A stretch of 8,627 bases of DNA from UBA7803 sp041686955 (lineage in GTDB: Bacteria; Pseudomonadota; Gammaproteobacteria; Pseudomonadales; Azotimanducaceae), in assembly GCA_041686955.1 (NCBI GenBank), contig JAWLCV010000112.1:1-8627 (forward strand), written 5' to 3'. The notes beneath the pieces were generated by a model. It had not been told where the DNA came from, did no database searches, and worked only from the letters and a program-made list of their open reading frames with translations. Below, in pieces: positions 1 to 6,317 of the stretch (its first letter is position 1; every line of letters begins with the position of its first letter). A program made the translations under genes and the position numbers.

Positions 1-21
1 AGCGGACAGCGACCGCTATTC
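1..21. repeat. Edge of heptad repeat next to the sppA stop
   Basis: The window opens with one complete copy of the 7-base unit GGACAGC (4-10), preceded by AGC, then GACC and GCTATTC (15-21). The same unit makes up the arrays in the three gaps on the right side of the window, and GCTATTC also follows the last unit of the array at 6922-6956. The sppA stop codon (TAG on the minus strand, 16-18) lies inside this GCTATTC, so the repeat reaches into the gene end. The array presumably continues left of the window, so its size and any opposite arm cannot be judged. Confidence 0.55.
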
Positions 22-1845
22 CAAGCACTCCACACACACCGCATAACTATGCCGCGGGTCGTTCAGGCTCGTGAGAAACCGCCACGCGGCGCCGGCCTGA
101 CGGACGAGCGGCGATAGCGCCGGAGCGTCTCCCAGCCACTGGCTAAGACTATGGAGGGATGCGGTGCCGGTGAGCTGGCGGATCAGCATCTCGCCGGGGG
201 TGAGCGGCCGTTCCAGGCGCCGGATACCGAAATCCTCGAGCTCCGCCAGCTCGGCGGCCCGCTCGACGGCGGCGTCCAGGCCGCCCAGGCTGTCCACCAG
301 GCCCAGCTCCAGGGCCCGTGCGCCGACCCAGACACGTCCCTGGGCGATCTCGTCCACCCGCTCCGGGGCCAGGTCACGGCCACGAGCCACCAGGTTCACG
401 AAGCGCTGGTAGACGTTCTCCGTGCTCTGCTGCAGCACTCGGGCCGTGGCCTCGTTCATGGCGGTGAACGGCGTCAGCGGCGACAGGGGCGTGGTCTCCA
501 CGCCGTCGCTGTCGATGCCCATGGCGCCGAGGCTCTCCTCCAATGTGGGCACGATGCCGAACACGCCGATGGAGCCGGTGAGGGTGGTGGGCTCGGCGAG
601 GATCTCGTCGGCGGTGGCCGAGATCCAGTAGCCGCCCGAGGCGGCCACCGGCCCCATGGAGACCACCACCGGCTTGCCGACGAGCTGGGTGAGCTCGAGC
701 TCCTGGCGGATCAGCTCGGAGGCGAAGCTGCTGCCGCCGGGGGTGTTCAGGCGCACCACGAGGGCACGGATGCGGTCGTCCTGCCGGGCTTCGCGGATGA
801 GCTGGATCATCTGCTCCGCGGCAATGACGCCGCGCACGTTGTCGCCCATCACCACCGGGCCCTCGGCGATGATCACCCCCACGTCGCGCTTGCCCTCGGC
901 GCGGGCCGGACCGTTCACGGCCTTCAGGTACTCGCGAAATCCGATACCGCTGAAGCCGCCGTTCTCGCCGGGTCCCACGGCGTCGGCGATCCGGGCCCGG
1001 GCCTGATCCGGCGTCAGCAGCTCGTCCACCAGATGGTATTCCACCGCCAGGCGCGCCATGTCACCTTTCGTGGCCGTCAGCAGGTCGGGCAGCGACTGGG
1101 TGTAGCGGGTGAACGCCTCCTCGTCCATTCGGCGGTTGCTCATCACCGTGGAACCGAAGCGGTCCCAGAGGGCGTTCACCAGCTCCAGATTCGCCTCCCG
1201 GGCCTCCGCCGACATGCTGGTGCGGGTGTAGGGCTCCACGAACTCCTTGTACCTGCCGGCCCTGAAGACGTGCACGTTCACGTTCAGGCGGTCGAGCAGG
1301 TCCTTGAAGTAGAGCTGCTTGATGGTGAATCCCGGCAGCAGGATCTGACCCAACGGGTGCATGTACACCGCGTCGGCGTAGCTCGCCATGAGATAGGGCT
1401 GCTGGTCGTAGAAGCTGCCGTAGGCCACCACCTGCTTGCCCGCTGCGCGGAACTCCCGCAGCGCCTCGCCCACGCTGGCAGCGTGAGACAAGGAGAGAAA
1501 GCTGAGGTCGTCGAGATCGAGCACCAGCATGGGTATGCGCTCGTCCTCGCGGGCATGATCGATGGCGTCGAGCAACTCGGTGAGCTCGGTCTCCGCGAGC
1601 ACGGCCTGGGGGGCCAGCCATTGCTGGATGGGGTCTACCGGCGAGCGCTGATCGACCACCGCGCCCTTGGGGTTCAGCACCAGCGCGCCGCGGTCCGGCA
1701 CCTCCGGCGCCTTCGGCCCGGCGAACAGCAGCAGGAACAGCAGCAGCAGAAACGCGAAGAAGAACAGGTTGGAAAGGATGATGCGGGCGCGGGTGAGGCC
1801 GTGACCGATCCGCGACCACATGCCCGGTTGGCGAGACTCGCTCAT
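16..1845 (-). CDS. sppA: Signal peptide peptidase SppA, 67-kDa type
   Basis: Membrane-bound serine protease (peptidase family S49) that degrades cleaved signal peptides in the cytoplasmic membrane, with the active site on the periplasmic side. At 609 residues it matches the long gammaproteobacterial form, which has two tandem S49 domains (E. coli about 618). A single hydrophobic anchor lies at about residues 22-42. The N-terminal domain carries the general-base lysine K200 in AGRYKEFVEP. The C-terminal domain carries the nucleophile S403 in AASGGYWIS, followed by the conserved TLTGSIGVFG (421-430). The Ser/Lys dyad is therefore intact. The first ATG (minus strand, 1845-1843) starts the longest frame and places a short basic segment before the anchor; I see no strong ribosome binding site. 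It is divergent from the acyl-CoA synthetase gene, 119 bases away. Its stop codon lies in a repeat at the left edge. Confidence 0.95.
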   Translation of the reverse strand: MSESRQPGMWSRIGHGLTRARIILSNLFFFAFLLLLFLLLFAGPKAPEVPDRGALVLNPKGAVVDQRSPVDPIQQWLAPQAVLAETELTELLDAIDHAREDERIPMLVLDLDDLSFLSLSHAASVGEALREFRAAGKQVVAYGSFYDQQPYLMASYADAVYMHPLGQILLPGFTIKQLYFKDLLDRLNVNVHVFRAGRYKEFVEPYTRTSMSAEAREANLELVNALWDRFGSTVMSNRRMDEEAFTRYTQSLPDLLTATKGDMARLAVEYHLVDELLTPDQARARIADAVGPGENGGFSGIGFREYLKAVNGPARAEGKRDVGVIIAEGPVVMGDNVRGVIAAEQMIQLIREARQDDRIRALVVRLNTPGGSSFASELIRQELELTQLVGKPVVVSMGPVAASGGYWISATADEILAEPTTLTGSIGVFGIVPTLEESLGAMGIDSDGVETTPLSPLTPFTAMNEATARVLQQSTENVYQRFVNLVARGRDLAPERVDEIAQGRVWVGARALELGLVDSLGGLDAAVERAAELAELEDFGIRRLERPLTPGEMLIRQLTGTASLHSLSQWLGDAPALSPLVRQAGAAWRFLTSLNDPRHSYAVCVECLE

Positions 1846-1964
1846 GACTGAACATCGTACCGAGATGGCGCAAGCCTACCACGGCCCGCTGGCTCGGCGC
1901 CTCGCCGGAGCGCTACCATCTGCCGACCGCCCCGGCGGCCGGTGCATCGTGAGACGGAGAGCCC
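1846..1964. other. Divergent intergenic region, sppA and acyl-CoA synthetase
   Basis: This 119-base gap must hold the control regions of both divergent genes. A clear Shine-Dalgarno sequence GGAGA (1956-1960) sits 4 bases before the rightward ATG at 1965. Possible -10 hexamers are TACCAT (1914-1919, plus strand) and TACGAT (minus strand, 1859-1854), but neither has a convincing -35 partner. I therefore do not call promoters. No copy of the heptad repeat is present here, unlike the gaps further right. Confidence 0.5.
1956..1960 (+). promoter_or_regulatory. Shine-Dalgarno of acyl-CoA synthetase gene
   Basis: GGAGA placed 4 bases before the ATG at 1965 fixes the translation start. It contrasts with the lipoprotein and DUF1285 genes further right, which have no such site. 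Confidence 0.7.
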
Positions 1965-3590
1965 ATGAGCAACATCTACGAAACCGACCTGGACACGAAC
2001 CCGGCGAACTTCACGCCCCTGAGCCCGCTGTCCTTTCTGCGGCGGACCCGGGACGTCTATCCCGACCACACCGCGGTGATCTACGGCCAGCGCCGATACA
2101 GTTGGCTGGAAACCTACGAGCGCTGTGCGCGGCTGGCTGACGCGCTGCGCCGCCGGGGGATCGGCCGGGGCGATACCGTGGCCATCATGGCGGCCAACCT
2201 GCCGGAGATGTTCGAGGCGCACTTCGGCGTGCCCATGGCCGGCGCCGTGCTCAACGCCATCAACATCCGGCTGGATGCGGCCACGGTGCGTTTCATCCTC
2301 GAGCACGGCGAGGCGAAAGTGTTCCTGGTGGATCGGGAGTTCGGCCCCGTGGCGGAGCAGGCGCTGGCGGGGCTCGAGCGGCGTCCGCTGGTGGTGGCCA
2401 TCGACGATCCGAGCTGCGACCAGGGGAAGCTCGTTGGCGATCTCGCCTACGAATCGCTCCTCGCCGAGGGAGCTCCCGACGCCGGCTGGTCACTGCCCGC
2501 CGACGAGTGGGACGCCATCGCCCTCAACTACACCTCGGGCACCACGGGCAACCCCAAGGGCGTGGTCTACCACCACCGAGGCGCGTACCTGAACGCGGTC
2601 TCCAACGCGCTGACGTGGAGCATGGGCGAGCATCCGGTGTACCTCTGGACGTTGCCCATGTTTCATTGCAACGGCTGGTGCTTCCCCTGGACCCTGGCCG
2701 CCACCGCCGGCACTTCGGTTTGTTTGCGCCAGGTTCGTGCCGATGCCGTTTTCGACGCCGTCGCCGAGCACCGGGTGGATCACTTCTGCGGCGCCCCCGT
2801 GGTGCTGAACACGCTGCTGTCGGCGGACGAGGCGCTGAGGGCCCGGGTGAGCCACGAGGTCAAGGTCATGACCGCGGGCGCGGCGCCGCCGGCCGCGGTG
2901 ATCGCCGGCATGGAACGGCTCGGCATGCGGGTGACCCACGTCTACGGGCTCACGGAGACCTACGGGCCGGTCACCCTGTGCGCCTGGCAGGGCCGGCGTT
3001 GGGACGACCTGCCGGCGGACGAGCGGGCGGCGCTGAAGTCGCGCCAGGGCGTGCGCGGGCACATGCTGGAAGGGCTCATGGTGGCGGATCCCGAGACCCT
3101 GGCGCCCGTTCCCCAGGACGGCGCCACCCTGGGGGAGGTGTTCATGCGGGGCAACAACGTCATGAAGGGCTACCTGAAGAACCCCACCGCCACGGCGGAA
3201 GCCTTCGCCGGCGGCTGGTTCCATTCCGGCGACCTCGCGGTCTGGCACGAGGACGGCTACATCCAGATCAAGGACCGCTCCAAGGACATCATCATCTCCG
3301 GCGGCGAGAACATCTCCAGCATCGAGATCGAGGACGTGCTCTACCGCCACCCCAAGGTTCAGGAGGCGGCGGTGGTGGCCCGGCACGACGAGAAGTGGGG
3401 GGAGACCCCGTGCGCGTTCGTCACCCTGCGCCCCGGCGCGGAGGCCACGGCGGAGGAGATCATCGCCCACTGCCGGGACAACATGGCGCACTTCAAGGCG
3501 CCCAAGCACGTGGTGTTCTGCGAGCTGCCGAAGACCTCCACCGGCAAGGTGCAGAAGTTCGTGCTGCGTCAGCGGGCGGACGAGCTGTGA
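1965..3590 (+). CDS. AMP-forming acyl-CoA synthetase (DmdB/AAE-like)
   Basis: Cytoplasmic enzyme that activates a carboxylic acid with ATP to an acyl-adenylate and then to acyl-CoA. All ANL-superfamily core motifs are present in 541 residues: phosphate-binding YTSGTTGNPKG (189-199), HVYGLTE (325-331), the ribose-binding Asp in SGD (D423), the hinge region KDRSKD (436-441) with GGEN (446-449), and the catalytic lysine in PKTSTGK (K528). The segment PMFHCNGWCFPWTLA (231-245) is typical of the subfamily containing bacterial methylmercaptopropionyl-CoA ligase (DmdB), plant acyl-activating enzymes and bacterial short/medium-chain synthetases. The substrate cannot be read from sequence; a short- to medium-chain or branched acid is most likely. 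GGAGA at 1956-1960 supports the ATG at 1965. It is first gene of a tight pair with the Mur ligase, sharing bases 3587-3590. ETF-QO at the right end could take electrons from oxidation of its product, but that link is inferred. Confidence 0.9.
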   Translation: MSNIYETDLDTNPANFTPLSPLSFLRRTRDVYPDHTAVIYGQRRYSWLETYERCARLADALRRRGIGRGDTVAIMAANLPEMFEAHFGVPMAGAVLNAINIRLDAATVRFILEHGEAKVFLVDREFGPVAEQALAGLERRPLVVAIDDPSCDQGKLVGDLAYESLLAEGAPDAGWSLPADEWDAIALNYTSGTTGNPKGVVYHHRGAYLNAVSNALTWSMGEHPVYLWTLPMFHCNGWCFPWTLAATAGTSVCLRQVRADAVFDAVAEHRVDHFCGAPVVLNTLLSADEALRARVSHEVKVMTAGAAPPAAVIAGMERLGMRVTHVYGLTETYGPVTLCAWQGRRWDDLPADERAALKSRQGVRGHMLEGLMVADPETLAPVPQDGATLGEVFMRGNNVMKGYLKNPTATAEAFAGGWFHSGDLAVWHEDGYIQIKDRSKDIIISGGENISSIEIEDVLYRHPKVQEAAVVARHDEKWGETPCAFVTLRPGAEATAEEIIAHCRDNMAHFKAPKHVVFCELPKTSTGKVQKFVLRQRADEL

Positions 3591-4945
3591 CGCCGCTCTG
3601 GCGTTGGCCCGAGCTGTGCGAGGCCTTGGGACTCGCGCCGATGGACGGCCCCGACGTGACGGGTATCAGCATCGACTCCCGCAAGGTCGAGCCGGGGGAT
3701 CTGTTCGTCGCGCTGACCGGCGACCCGGGACCGCGCTTCAATCCCAGCCACCGGTCCGAGCGGGACGGGCACGATTTCATCGACGCGGCCCTGGCGAACG
3801 GGGCGGTGGGGGTGCTGGCCCACGACGGCCGCACCCGCTCCGCGCCCCAACTGCAGGTGGCGGACACCCTCGATGCCCTGTGGGCCCTGGGCGCGGCGGC
3901 CCGCGCGCGCCTGCACGGCCCGGTGGTGGCGGTCACCGGCAGCAGCGGCAAGACCACCGCGAAGGCCTTCCTCTCGGCCGCCCTGGGCGGTTTCGCCACC
4001 GGCGGCAGCCTCAACAACCACCTGGGGGTGCCGCTAAGCCTGGCGCTGACGCCGCGGAACGCGCGGTCCGCGGTGCTGGAGCTCGGCACAAATCATCCGG
4101 GGGAGATCGCACCGCTGGCGCGCCTGGTGCGCCCGGACGTGGCGGTCGTCCTCAACGTTCACCCGGCCCACCGGGAACATTTCGCCACCATGGCGGAGCT
4201 GGAGCGGGAAAAGCTCTCCATTCACCAGGGCCTGGGAGCCGGGGGCGAGCTGATCGTGGAGGAATCCCTCGGGGCGGATCTGCCGGCGACGCTGAGCGTC
4301 TCCCGATTCGGCCGCGGCGACGGCTGTCTGGTGCGCCTGCTTGAGACGAAGGGTGAGCAGGCGAGCTACCGGGTGGGGGAGGTGGAGCTCATGGCTCACG
4401 TTCCCGGCGGCGGCGCCCACCGGGCCATGACCCTGGCTGCGGTGCTTGCCGTGCTGGTGCGTCTGGGGCTCGATCCCGATGCCGCGCGAGCGCTGCCCGA
4501 TGACCTGGTGCCGGCGGGTCGGGGGCGCGAGCGCACGGCCGGCGGCATCATCCTGCTCGACGACAGCTACAACGCCAATCCCGCCAGCATGCGGGCCGCG
4601 CTGACGGCGCTGCAGGCACGCCCCGAGCCCCGCCGCTTCGCCCTGCTCGGCGAGATGCTGGAGCTGGGGGACGAGGGCCCCGAGTTCCACCGCAGCCTGG
4701 CGGACCTGGCGAACGCGCTGGACGGCGTGTTCTGCGTGGGCGAGGGCATGCGGGCCCTGGAGCGGACGCTGCCCCCGGAGAAGTGCCTGGACTGGCGGGC
4801 CGAGCCCGACGAACCCCTGCTGGAACGCCTGGCCGAGGTGCTGGAGCCGGGGGACGTTCTGCTGGTCAAGGGATCGAACCGGGTGTTCTGGGCCCGGGAT
4901 TACGTAAGCCGGCTGGCGCGGCGCCTCGATCTAGAAAATGGATGA
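3587..4945 (+). CDS. murF: MurF-type Mur ligase
   Basis: ATP-dependent amide ligase resembling UDP-MurNAc-tripeptide:D-alanyl-D-alanine ligase, the last cytoplasmic step of muropeptide synthesis. Its 452 residues equal the E. coli MurF length. The N-terminal substrate domain has ISIDSRKVEPGDLFVAL (27-43) and DGHDFIDAA (60-68). The ATPase domain has the P-loop TGSSGKTT (117-124), SLNNHLGVPL (141-150), NVHPAHREHF (190-199) and K209 at the usual carbamylated-lysine position. The C-terminal domain has LDDSYNANPASMRAAL (324-339), LLGEMLELG (353-361) and VLLVKGS (424-430). The GTG at 3587 overlaps the upstream TGA as GTGA; the next in-frame ATG would remove 18 residues that fit the MurF N-terminus. 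Residues 46-59 look like an insert before DGHDFI compared with ordinary MurF. It lies outside any division/wall (dcw) cluster and beside an acyl-CoA synthetase, so it may be a paralogue with another substrate; the main MurF role cannot be excluded. Confidence 0.85.
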   Translation: MTPLWRWPELCEALGLAPMDGPDVTGISIDSRKVEPGDLFVALTGDPGPRFNPSHRSERDGHDFIDAALANGAVGVLAHDGRTRSAPQLQVADTLDALWALGAAARARLHGPVVAVTGSSGKTTAKAFLSAALGGFATGGSLNNHLGVPLSLALTPRNARSAVLELGTNHPGEIAPLARLVRPDVAVVLNVHPAHREHFATMAELEREKLSIHQGLGAGGELIVEESLGADLPATLSVSRFGRGDGCLVRLLETKGEQASYRVGEVELMAHVPGGGAHRAMTLAAVLAVLVRLGLDPDAARALPDDLVPAGRGRERTAGGIILLDDSYNANPASMRAALTALQARPEPRRFALLGEMLELGDEGPEFHRSLADLANALDGVFCVGEGMRALERTLPPEKCLDWRAEPDEPLLERLAEVLEPGDVLLVKGSNRVFWARDYVSRLARRLDLENG

Positions 4946-4975
4946 CAAGAAGCGCTCAAGCTGCGGAAGATGAAC

Positions 4976-5010
4976 AAAAAAATGCCCGGCCTCGGGGAGA
5001 GAACCGGGCA
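4976..5010 (-). terminator. Minus-strand intrinsic terminator
   Basis: Read on the minus strand, TGCCCGG (5010-5004) and CCGGGCA (4989-4983) form a perfect 7-base-pair GC-rich stem followed directly by seven T residues (4982-4976). The 14-base loop can pair further as CTC/GAG, leaving a TCCCC tip. On the plus strand the A-run precedes the stem and no T-run follows, so the signal is directional. No minus-strand protein gene precedes it: the next gene to the right, moaA, is on the plus strand. It therefore implies a short minus-strand transcript from within the gap, or possibly termination of antisense transcription from the moaA side. Confidence 0.75.
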
Positions 5011-5058
5011 ACTACCATAGGAGTCACACGAGGGAGAAAGATTCGCCCTCCGCCGACG

Positions 5059-5092
5059 CCTGCAATCGTTGGGGGAGGGGGAGGGTTGCAGG
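5059..5092 (-). repeat. Hairpin with C-rich loop (G-rich on plus strand)
   Basis: Perfect 7-base inverted repeat CCTGCAA (5059-5065) and TTGCAGG (5086-5092). The plus-strand loop contains GGGGGAGGGGGAGGG (5071-5085), three G-runs separated by single A residues. With only three clear runs, a quadruplex would need a split run or the GG at 5091-5092. On the minus strand the loop is the C-rich segment of the candidate small RNA. Confidence 0.6.
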
Positions 5093-5105
5093 CCTCGACA
5101 ACCCA

Positions 5106-5134
5106 AGTAAAGCAGACATTTTCCGGCGCGCCAG
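5106..5134 (-). promoter_or_regulatory. Possible promoter for the minus-strand RNA
   Basis: Minus-strand TTTACT (5111-5106) matches four of six bases of the sigma-70 -10 hexamer. CTGGCG (5134-5129), 17 bases upstream, matches only three of six at -35. It is placed to start transcription near 5099, just before the C-rich hairpin. The match is weak and is offered mainly because the terminator downstream requires a promoter somewhere to its right. Confidence 0.2.
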
Positions 5135-5162
5135 GAACTGAATCACGCTTTGTTCTGTCCAT

Positions 5163-5191
5163 ACCGTTTCGCGACTCTGCCGTGGCATACT
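5163..5191 (+). promoter_or_regulatory. Possible extended -10 promoter of moaA
   Basis: TGGCATACT (5183-5191) combines an extended-minus-10 TG with a hexamer CATACT matching four of six consensus bases. A poor -35 (ACCGTT, 5163-5168) lies 17 bases upstream. Transcription would start around 5198 and give a leader of roughly 30 nt. Confidence 0.35.
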
Positions 5192-5195
5192 GACA

Positions 5196-5217
5196 CGCCG
5201 CTGTACGCGGCGAGGAG
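5196..5217 (+). promoter_or_regulatory. Stem-loop abutting the moaA ribosome binding site
   Basis: CGCCGC (5196-5201) and GCGGCG (5207-5212) form a 6-base-pair stem around TGTAC. The stem's last base is the first of the GAGGAG ribosome binding site (5212-5217), which is 12 bases before the ATG at 5230. The arrangement could affect moaA translation or stabilise the mRNA 5' end. I cannot match the leader to the known molybdenum-cofactor riboswitch by eye. Confidence 0.4.
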
Positions 5218-5229
5218 CGCCAACGCAGC

Positions 5230-6195
5230 ATGATCGTCGATGGGTTAGGACGCCGATTCCGCAACCTGCGGGTTTCTCTCACCGCGGCGTGCAACTACGC
5301 CTGCACCTACTGCGTGCCCGACGGCAAGCGCCTGCAGGCGGCAGCCCACGAGCTCTCCGCCGATGAGCTGATCTACGCGGTGCGCCTGCTGGTGGACGCC
5401 GCGGGCATCGAGCAGCTCCGCATCACCGGCGGCGAGCCGCTCCTGTCGCCCAAGTTCGACACCCTGCTGCCGGCGGTGATGAAGCTCGGGCTCGCCGACG
5501 TCTCGGTGACCACCAACGGCCAGCTCATCAAGCGCAAGGCGGACCTGATCGTCGACTCCGGCCTCCGCCGCATCAACGTCAGCCTCGACACCCTGGATCC
5601 GGCCCGGTTTCGCGCCATAGCCCGCGGCGGCGATCTCGAGAGCGTGCTCGGCGGCATGGATCTGCTGCGCGAGGCGGGTCTGCGCATCAAGGTAAACATG
5701 GTGCCCATGCGTACCCGAAACGCCGACCAGATCCTGCCCATGCTCGACTACTGCCTGGACCGCGGCATGGAGCTGCGGTTCATCGAGCTGATGAACATGG
5801 GTCATCTGCGCTACGGTAACGGGTTTCAGCGGGATTTCCTCGGCATGGAGGAGATCCTCGAGACCGTGGCGGGGCGCTACGAGTTCACCCGGACCGACGC
5901 GCCTTATGACTCCACCGCCGTGCGGTTCGAGATCCCGGGCCGGGGCTGCTTCGGTGTCATCGCCAACGAGACCGAGCCCTTCTGCAGCTCCTGCACCCGG
6001 CTGCGCCTGTCGTCCAACGGGCTGCTCTACGGCTGCCTTTCCAATGCCGCGAACCACGACATGAAGCCCGTGCTCGCACTGCCCGAGCACCAGGCCATGG
6101 CGCGCCTGCAGTCCATCCTGGTAAGAGCGCTGGGGGACAAGCAGGACGCGAGCTTCAAGGGGGAGGTGACGGTGATGAAGTTCATTGGGGGGTGA
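5230..6195 (+). CDS. moaA: GTP 3',8-cyclase MoaA (radical SAM)
   Basis: First enzyme of molybdenum cofactor synthesis: a radical S-adenosylmethionine enzyme converting GTP to 3',8-cyclo-7,8-dihydro-GTP, which MoaC then turns into cyclic pyranopterin monophosphate. In 321 residues all six cluster cysteines are present: C21, C25 and C28 (CxxxCxxC, SAM cluster) and C252, C255 and C269 (C-x2-C-x13-C, substrate cluster). R257 and R259 (RLR) match the GTP-binding arginines. Other MoaA signatures are RITGGEP (64-70), VTTNG, ELRFIELMNMG and the C-terminal Gly-Gly that MoaA needs for activity. The usual T-D-x-C before the first cluster is TAAC here, losing the Asp. GAGGAG supports the ATG at 5230. No other moa/moe gene is in the window, so it appears to stand alone. 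A paralogue with altered substrate is possible, but the conserved RLR and GG favour true MoaA. Confidence 0.88.
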   Translation: MIVDGLGRRFRNLRVSLTAACNYACTYCVPDGKRLQAAAHELSADELIYAVRLLVDAAGIEQLRITGGEPLLSPKFDTLLPAVMKLGLADVSVTTNGQLIKRKADLIVDSGLRRINVSLDTLDPARFRAIARGGDLESVLGGMDLLREAGLRIKVNMVPMRTRNADQILPMLDYCLDRGMELRFIELMNMGHLRYGNGFQRDFLGMEEILETVAGRYEFTRTDAPYDSTAVRFEIPGRGCFGVIANETEPFCSSCTRLRLSSNGLLYGCLSNAANHDMKPVLALPEHQAMARLQSILVRALGDKQDASFKGEVTVMKFIGG

Positions 6196-6200
6196 GCCGG

Positions 6201-6300
6201 GTCGCTGTCCGCCTTCCGCTGTCCGCCATCCGCTGGAGGGGTAACGCAAGAGTCTCGCGATGAGTCTCTTGCGGAGAGCGGAAGGCGGATAGCGTAGAGC
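6201..6300. repeat. Heptad repeat element with facing arms, moaA gap
   Basis: This fills most of the 122-base gap after moaA. The left arm has four heptads GCTGTCC, GCCTTCC, GCTGTCC, GCCATCC (6204-6231), then GCTGGAGG. The right arm has GGAGAGC, GGAAGGC, GGATAGC (6273-6293). The first three left heptads (6204-6224) pair with the right arm at 19 of 21 positions. Between them lies a second inverted repeat (6246-6272). The folded unit would be a long branched hairpin. No T-run follows, so it is not a standard terminator, although it could still stop or stabilise the moaA transcript. Confidence 0.75.
6246..6272. repeat. Inner hairpin of the post-moaA repeat element
   Basis: GCAAGAGTCTC (6246-6256) and GAGTCTCTTGC (6262-6272) are inverted repeats with ten of eleven positions paired (one T-T mismatch) and a 5-base loop. 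It sits between the heptad arms and directly abuts the right arm. It differs in sequence from the centre of the element at 7509-7592, so the centre looks variable. Confidence 0.65.
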
Positions 6301-6305
6301 GCTTC

Positions 6306-6311
6306 TATACT
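6306..6311 (+). promoter_or_regulatory. -10 hexamer for a possibly leaderless mRNA (lipoprotein)
   Basis: TATACT matches five of six bases of the sigma-70 -10 consensus and ends 6 bases before the ATG at 6318, so transcription would start at or next to the A of the start codon. No Shine-Dalgarno sequence is present in the 17 bases before the ATG. No recognisable -35 sits 16-18 bases upstream; that position is inside the right repeat arm. Confidence 0.45.
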
Positions 6312-6317
6312 TTTCTC

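Larger units (their letters stand above)
4976..5099 (-). ncRNA. Candidate small RNA with C-rich loop
   Basis: This is proposed from structure only; I do not recognise a known family. On the minus strand, in order: a 7-base-pair hairpin CCTGCAA/TTGCAGG (5092-5086 with 5065-5059) whose 20-base loop begins CCCTCCCCCTCCCCC (5085-5071); a weaker 5-base-pair hairpin GAGGG/CCCTC (5050-5046 with 5034-5030); a linker; then the terminator hairpin at 5010-4983 with a T7 tail. A start near 5099 from the weak promoter at 5106-5134 would give about 124 nt. An exposed C-rich loop is the kind of sequence that pairs with Shine-Dalgarno regions in some known small RNAs, so mRNA repression is a possible role (inference). 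Its 3' end lies about 30 bases past the converging Mur ligase stop. Confidence 0.4.
4946..5229. other. Murligase-moaA gap with minus-strand RNA signals
   Basis: This 284-base gap holds no convincing protein gene. It is visibly less GC-rich in its first part than the flanking genes. It contains a minus-strand intrinsic terminator (4976-5010), a hairpin with a G-rich loop on the plus strand and C-rich loop on the minus strand (5059-5092), a possible minus-strand promoter (5106-5134), and near the right edge a possible moaA promoter (5163-5191), a small stem-loop (5196-5212) and a ribosome binding site. No intrinsic terminator for the Mur ligase is visible on the plus strand. Confidence 0.6.

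Noticed and set aside
151..1851. Long open frame (566 codons) on the plus strand, antisense to sppA
   Set aside because: sppA on the minus strand has all catalytic motifs. The antisense translation is His/Gly/Gln-rich with no recognisable domain, as expected from a GC-rich gene read backwards.
2490..3509. Long minus-strand frame antisense to the acyl-CoA synthetase
   Set aside because: It lies wholly inside a gene with complete ANL motifs. Its composition is that of a reverse-strand shadow.
2507..3586. Upstream extension of the Mur ligase frame to give an 812-residue protein
   Set aside because: The first 360 codons overlap the synthetase out of frame and translate to low-complexity Gly/Arg/Pro-rich sequence. 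The MurF homology begins just after the GTG at 3587.
4946..4982. Intrinsic terminator for the Mur ligase operon on the plus strand
   Set aside because: The hairpin at 4983-5010 has its A-run before the stem and no T-run after it on the plus strand, so it works in the minus direction only.
5071..5085. G-quadruplex on the plus strand
   Set aside because: Only three clear G-runs are present. A fourth would require splitting a run or using a distant GG, and the flanking perfect inverted repeat with a terminator downstream on the minus strand makes an RNA hairpin the better reading.
5093..5229. Molybdenum-cofactor riboswitch upstream of moaA
   Set aside because: The location would fit, but apart from the small stem at 5196-5212 I cannot reproduce the consensus fold. 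If the promoter at 5163-5191 is right, the leader is too short.
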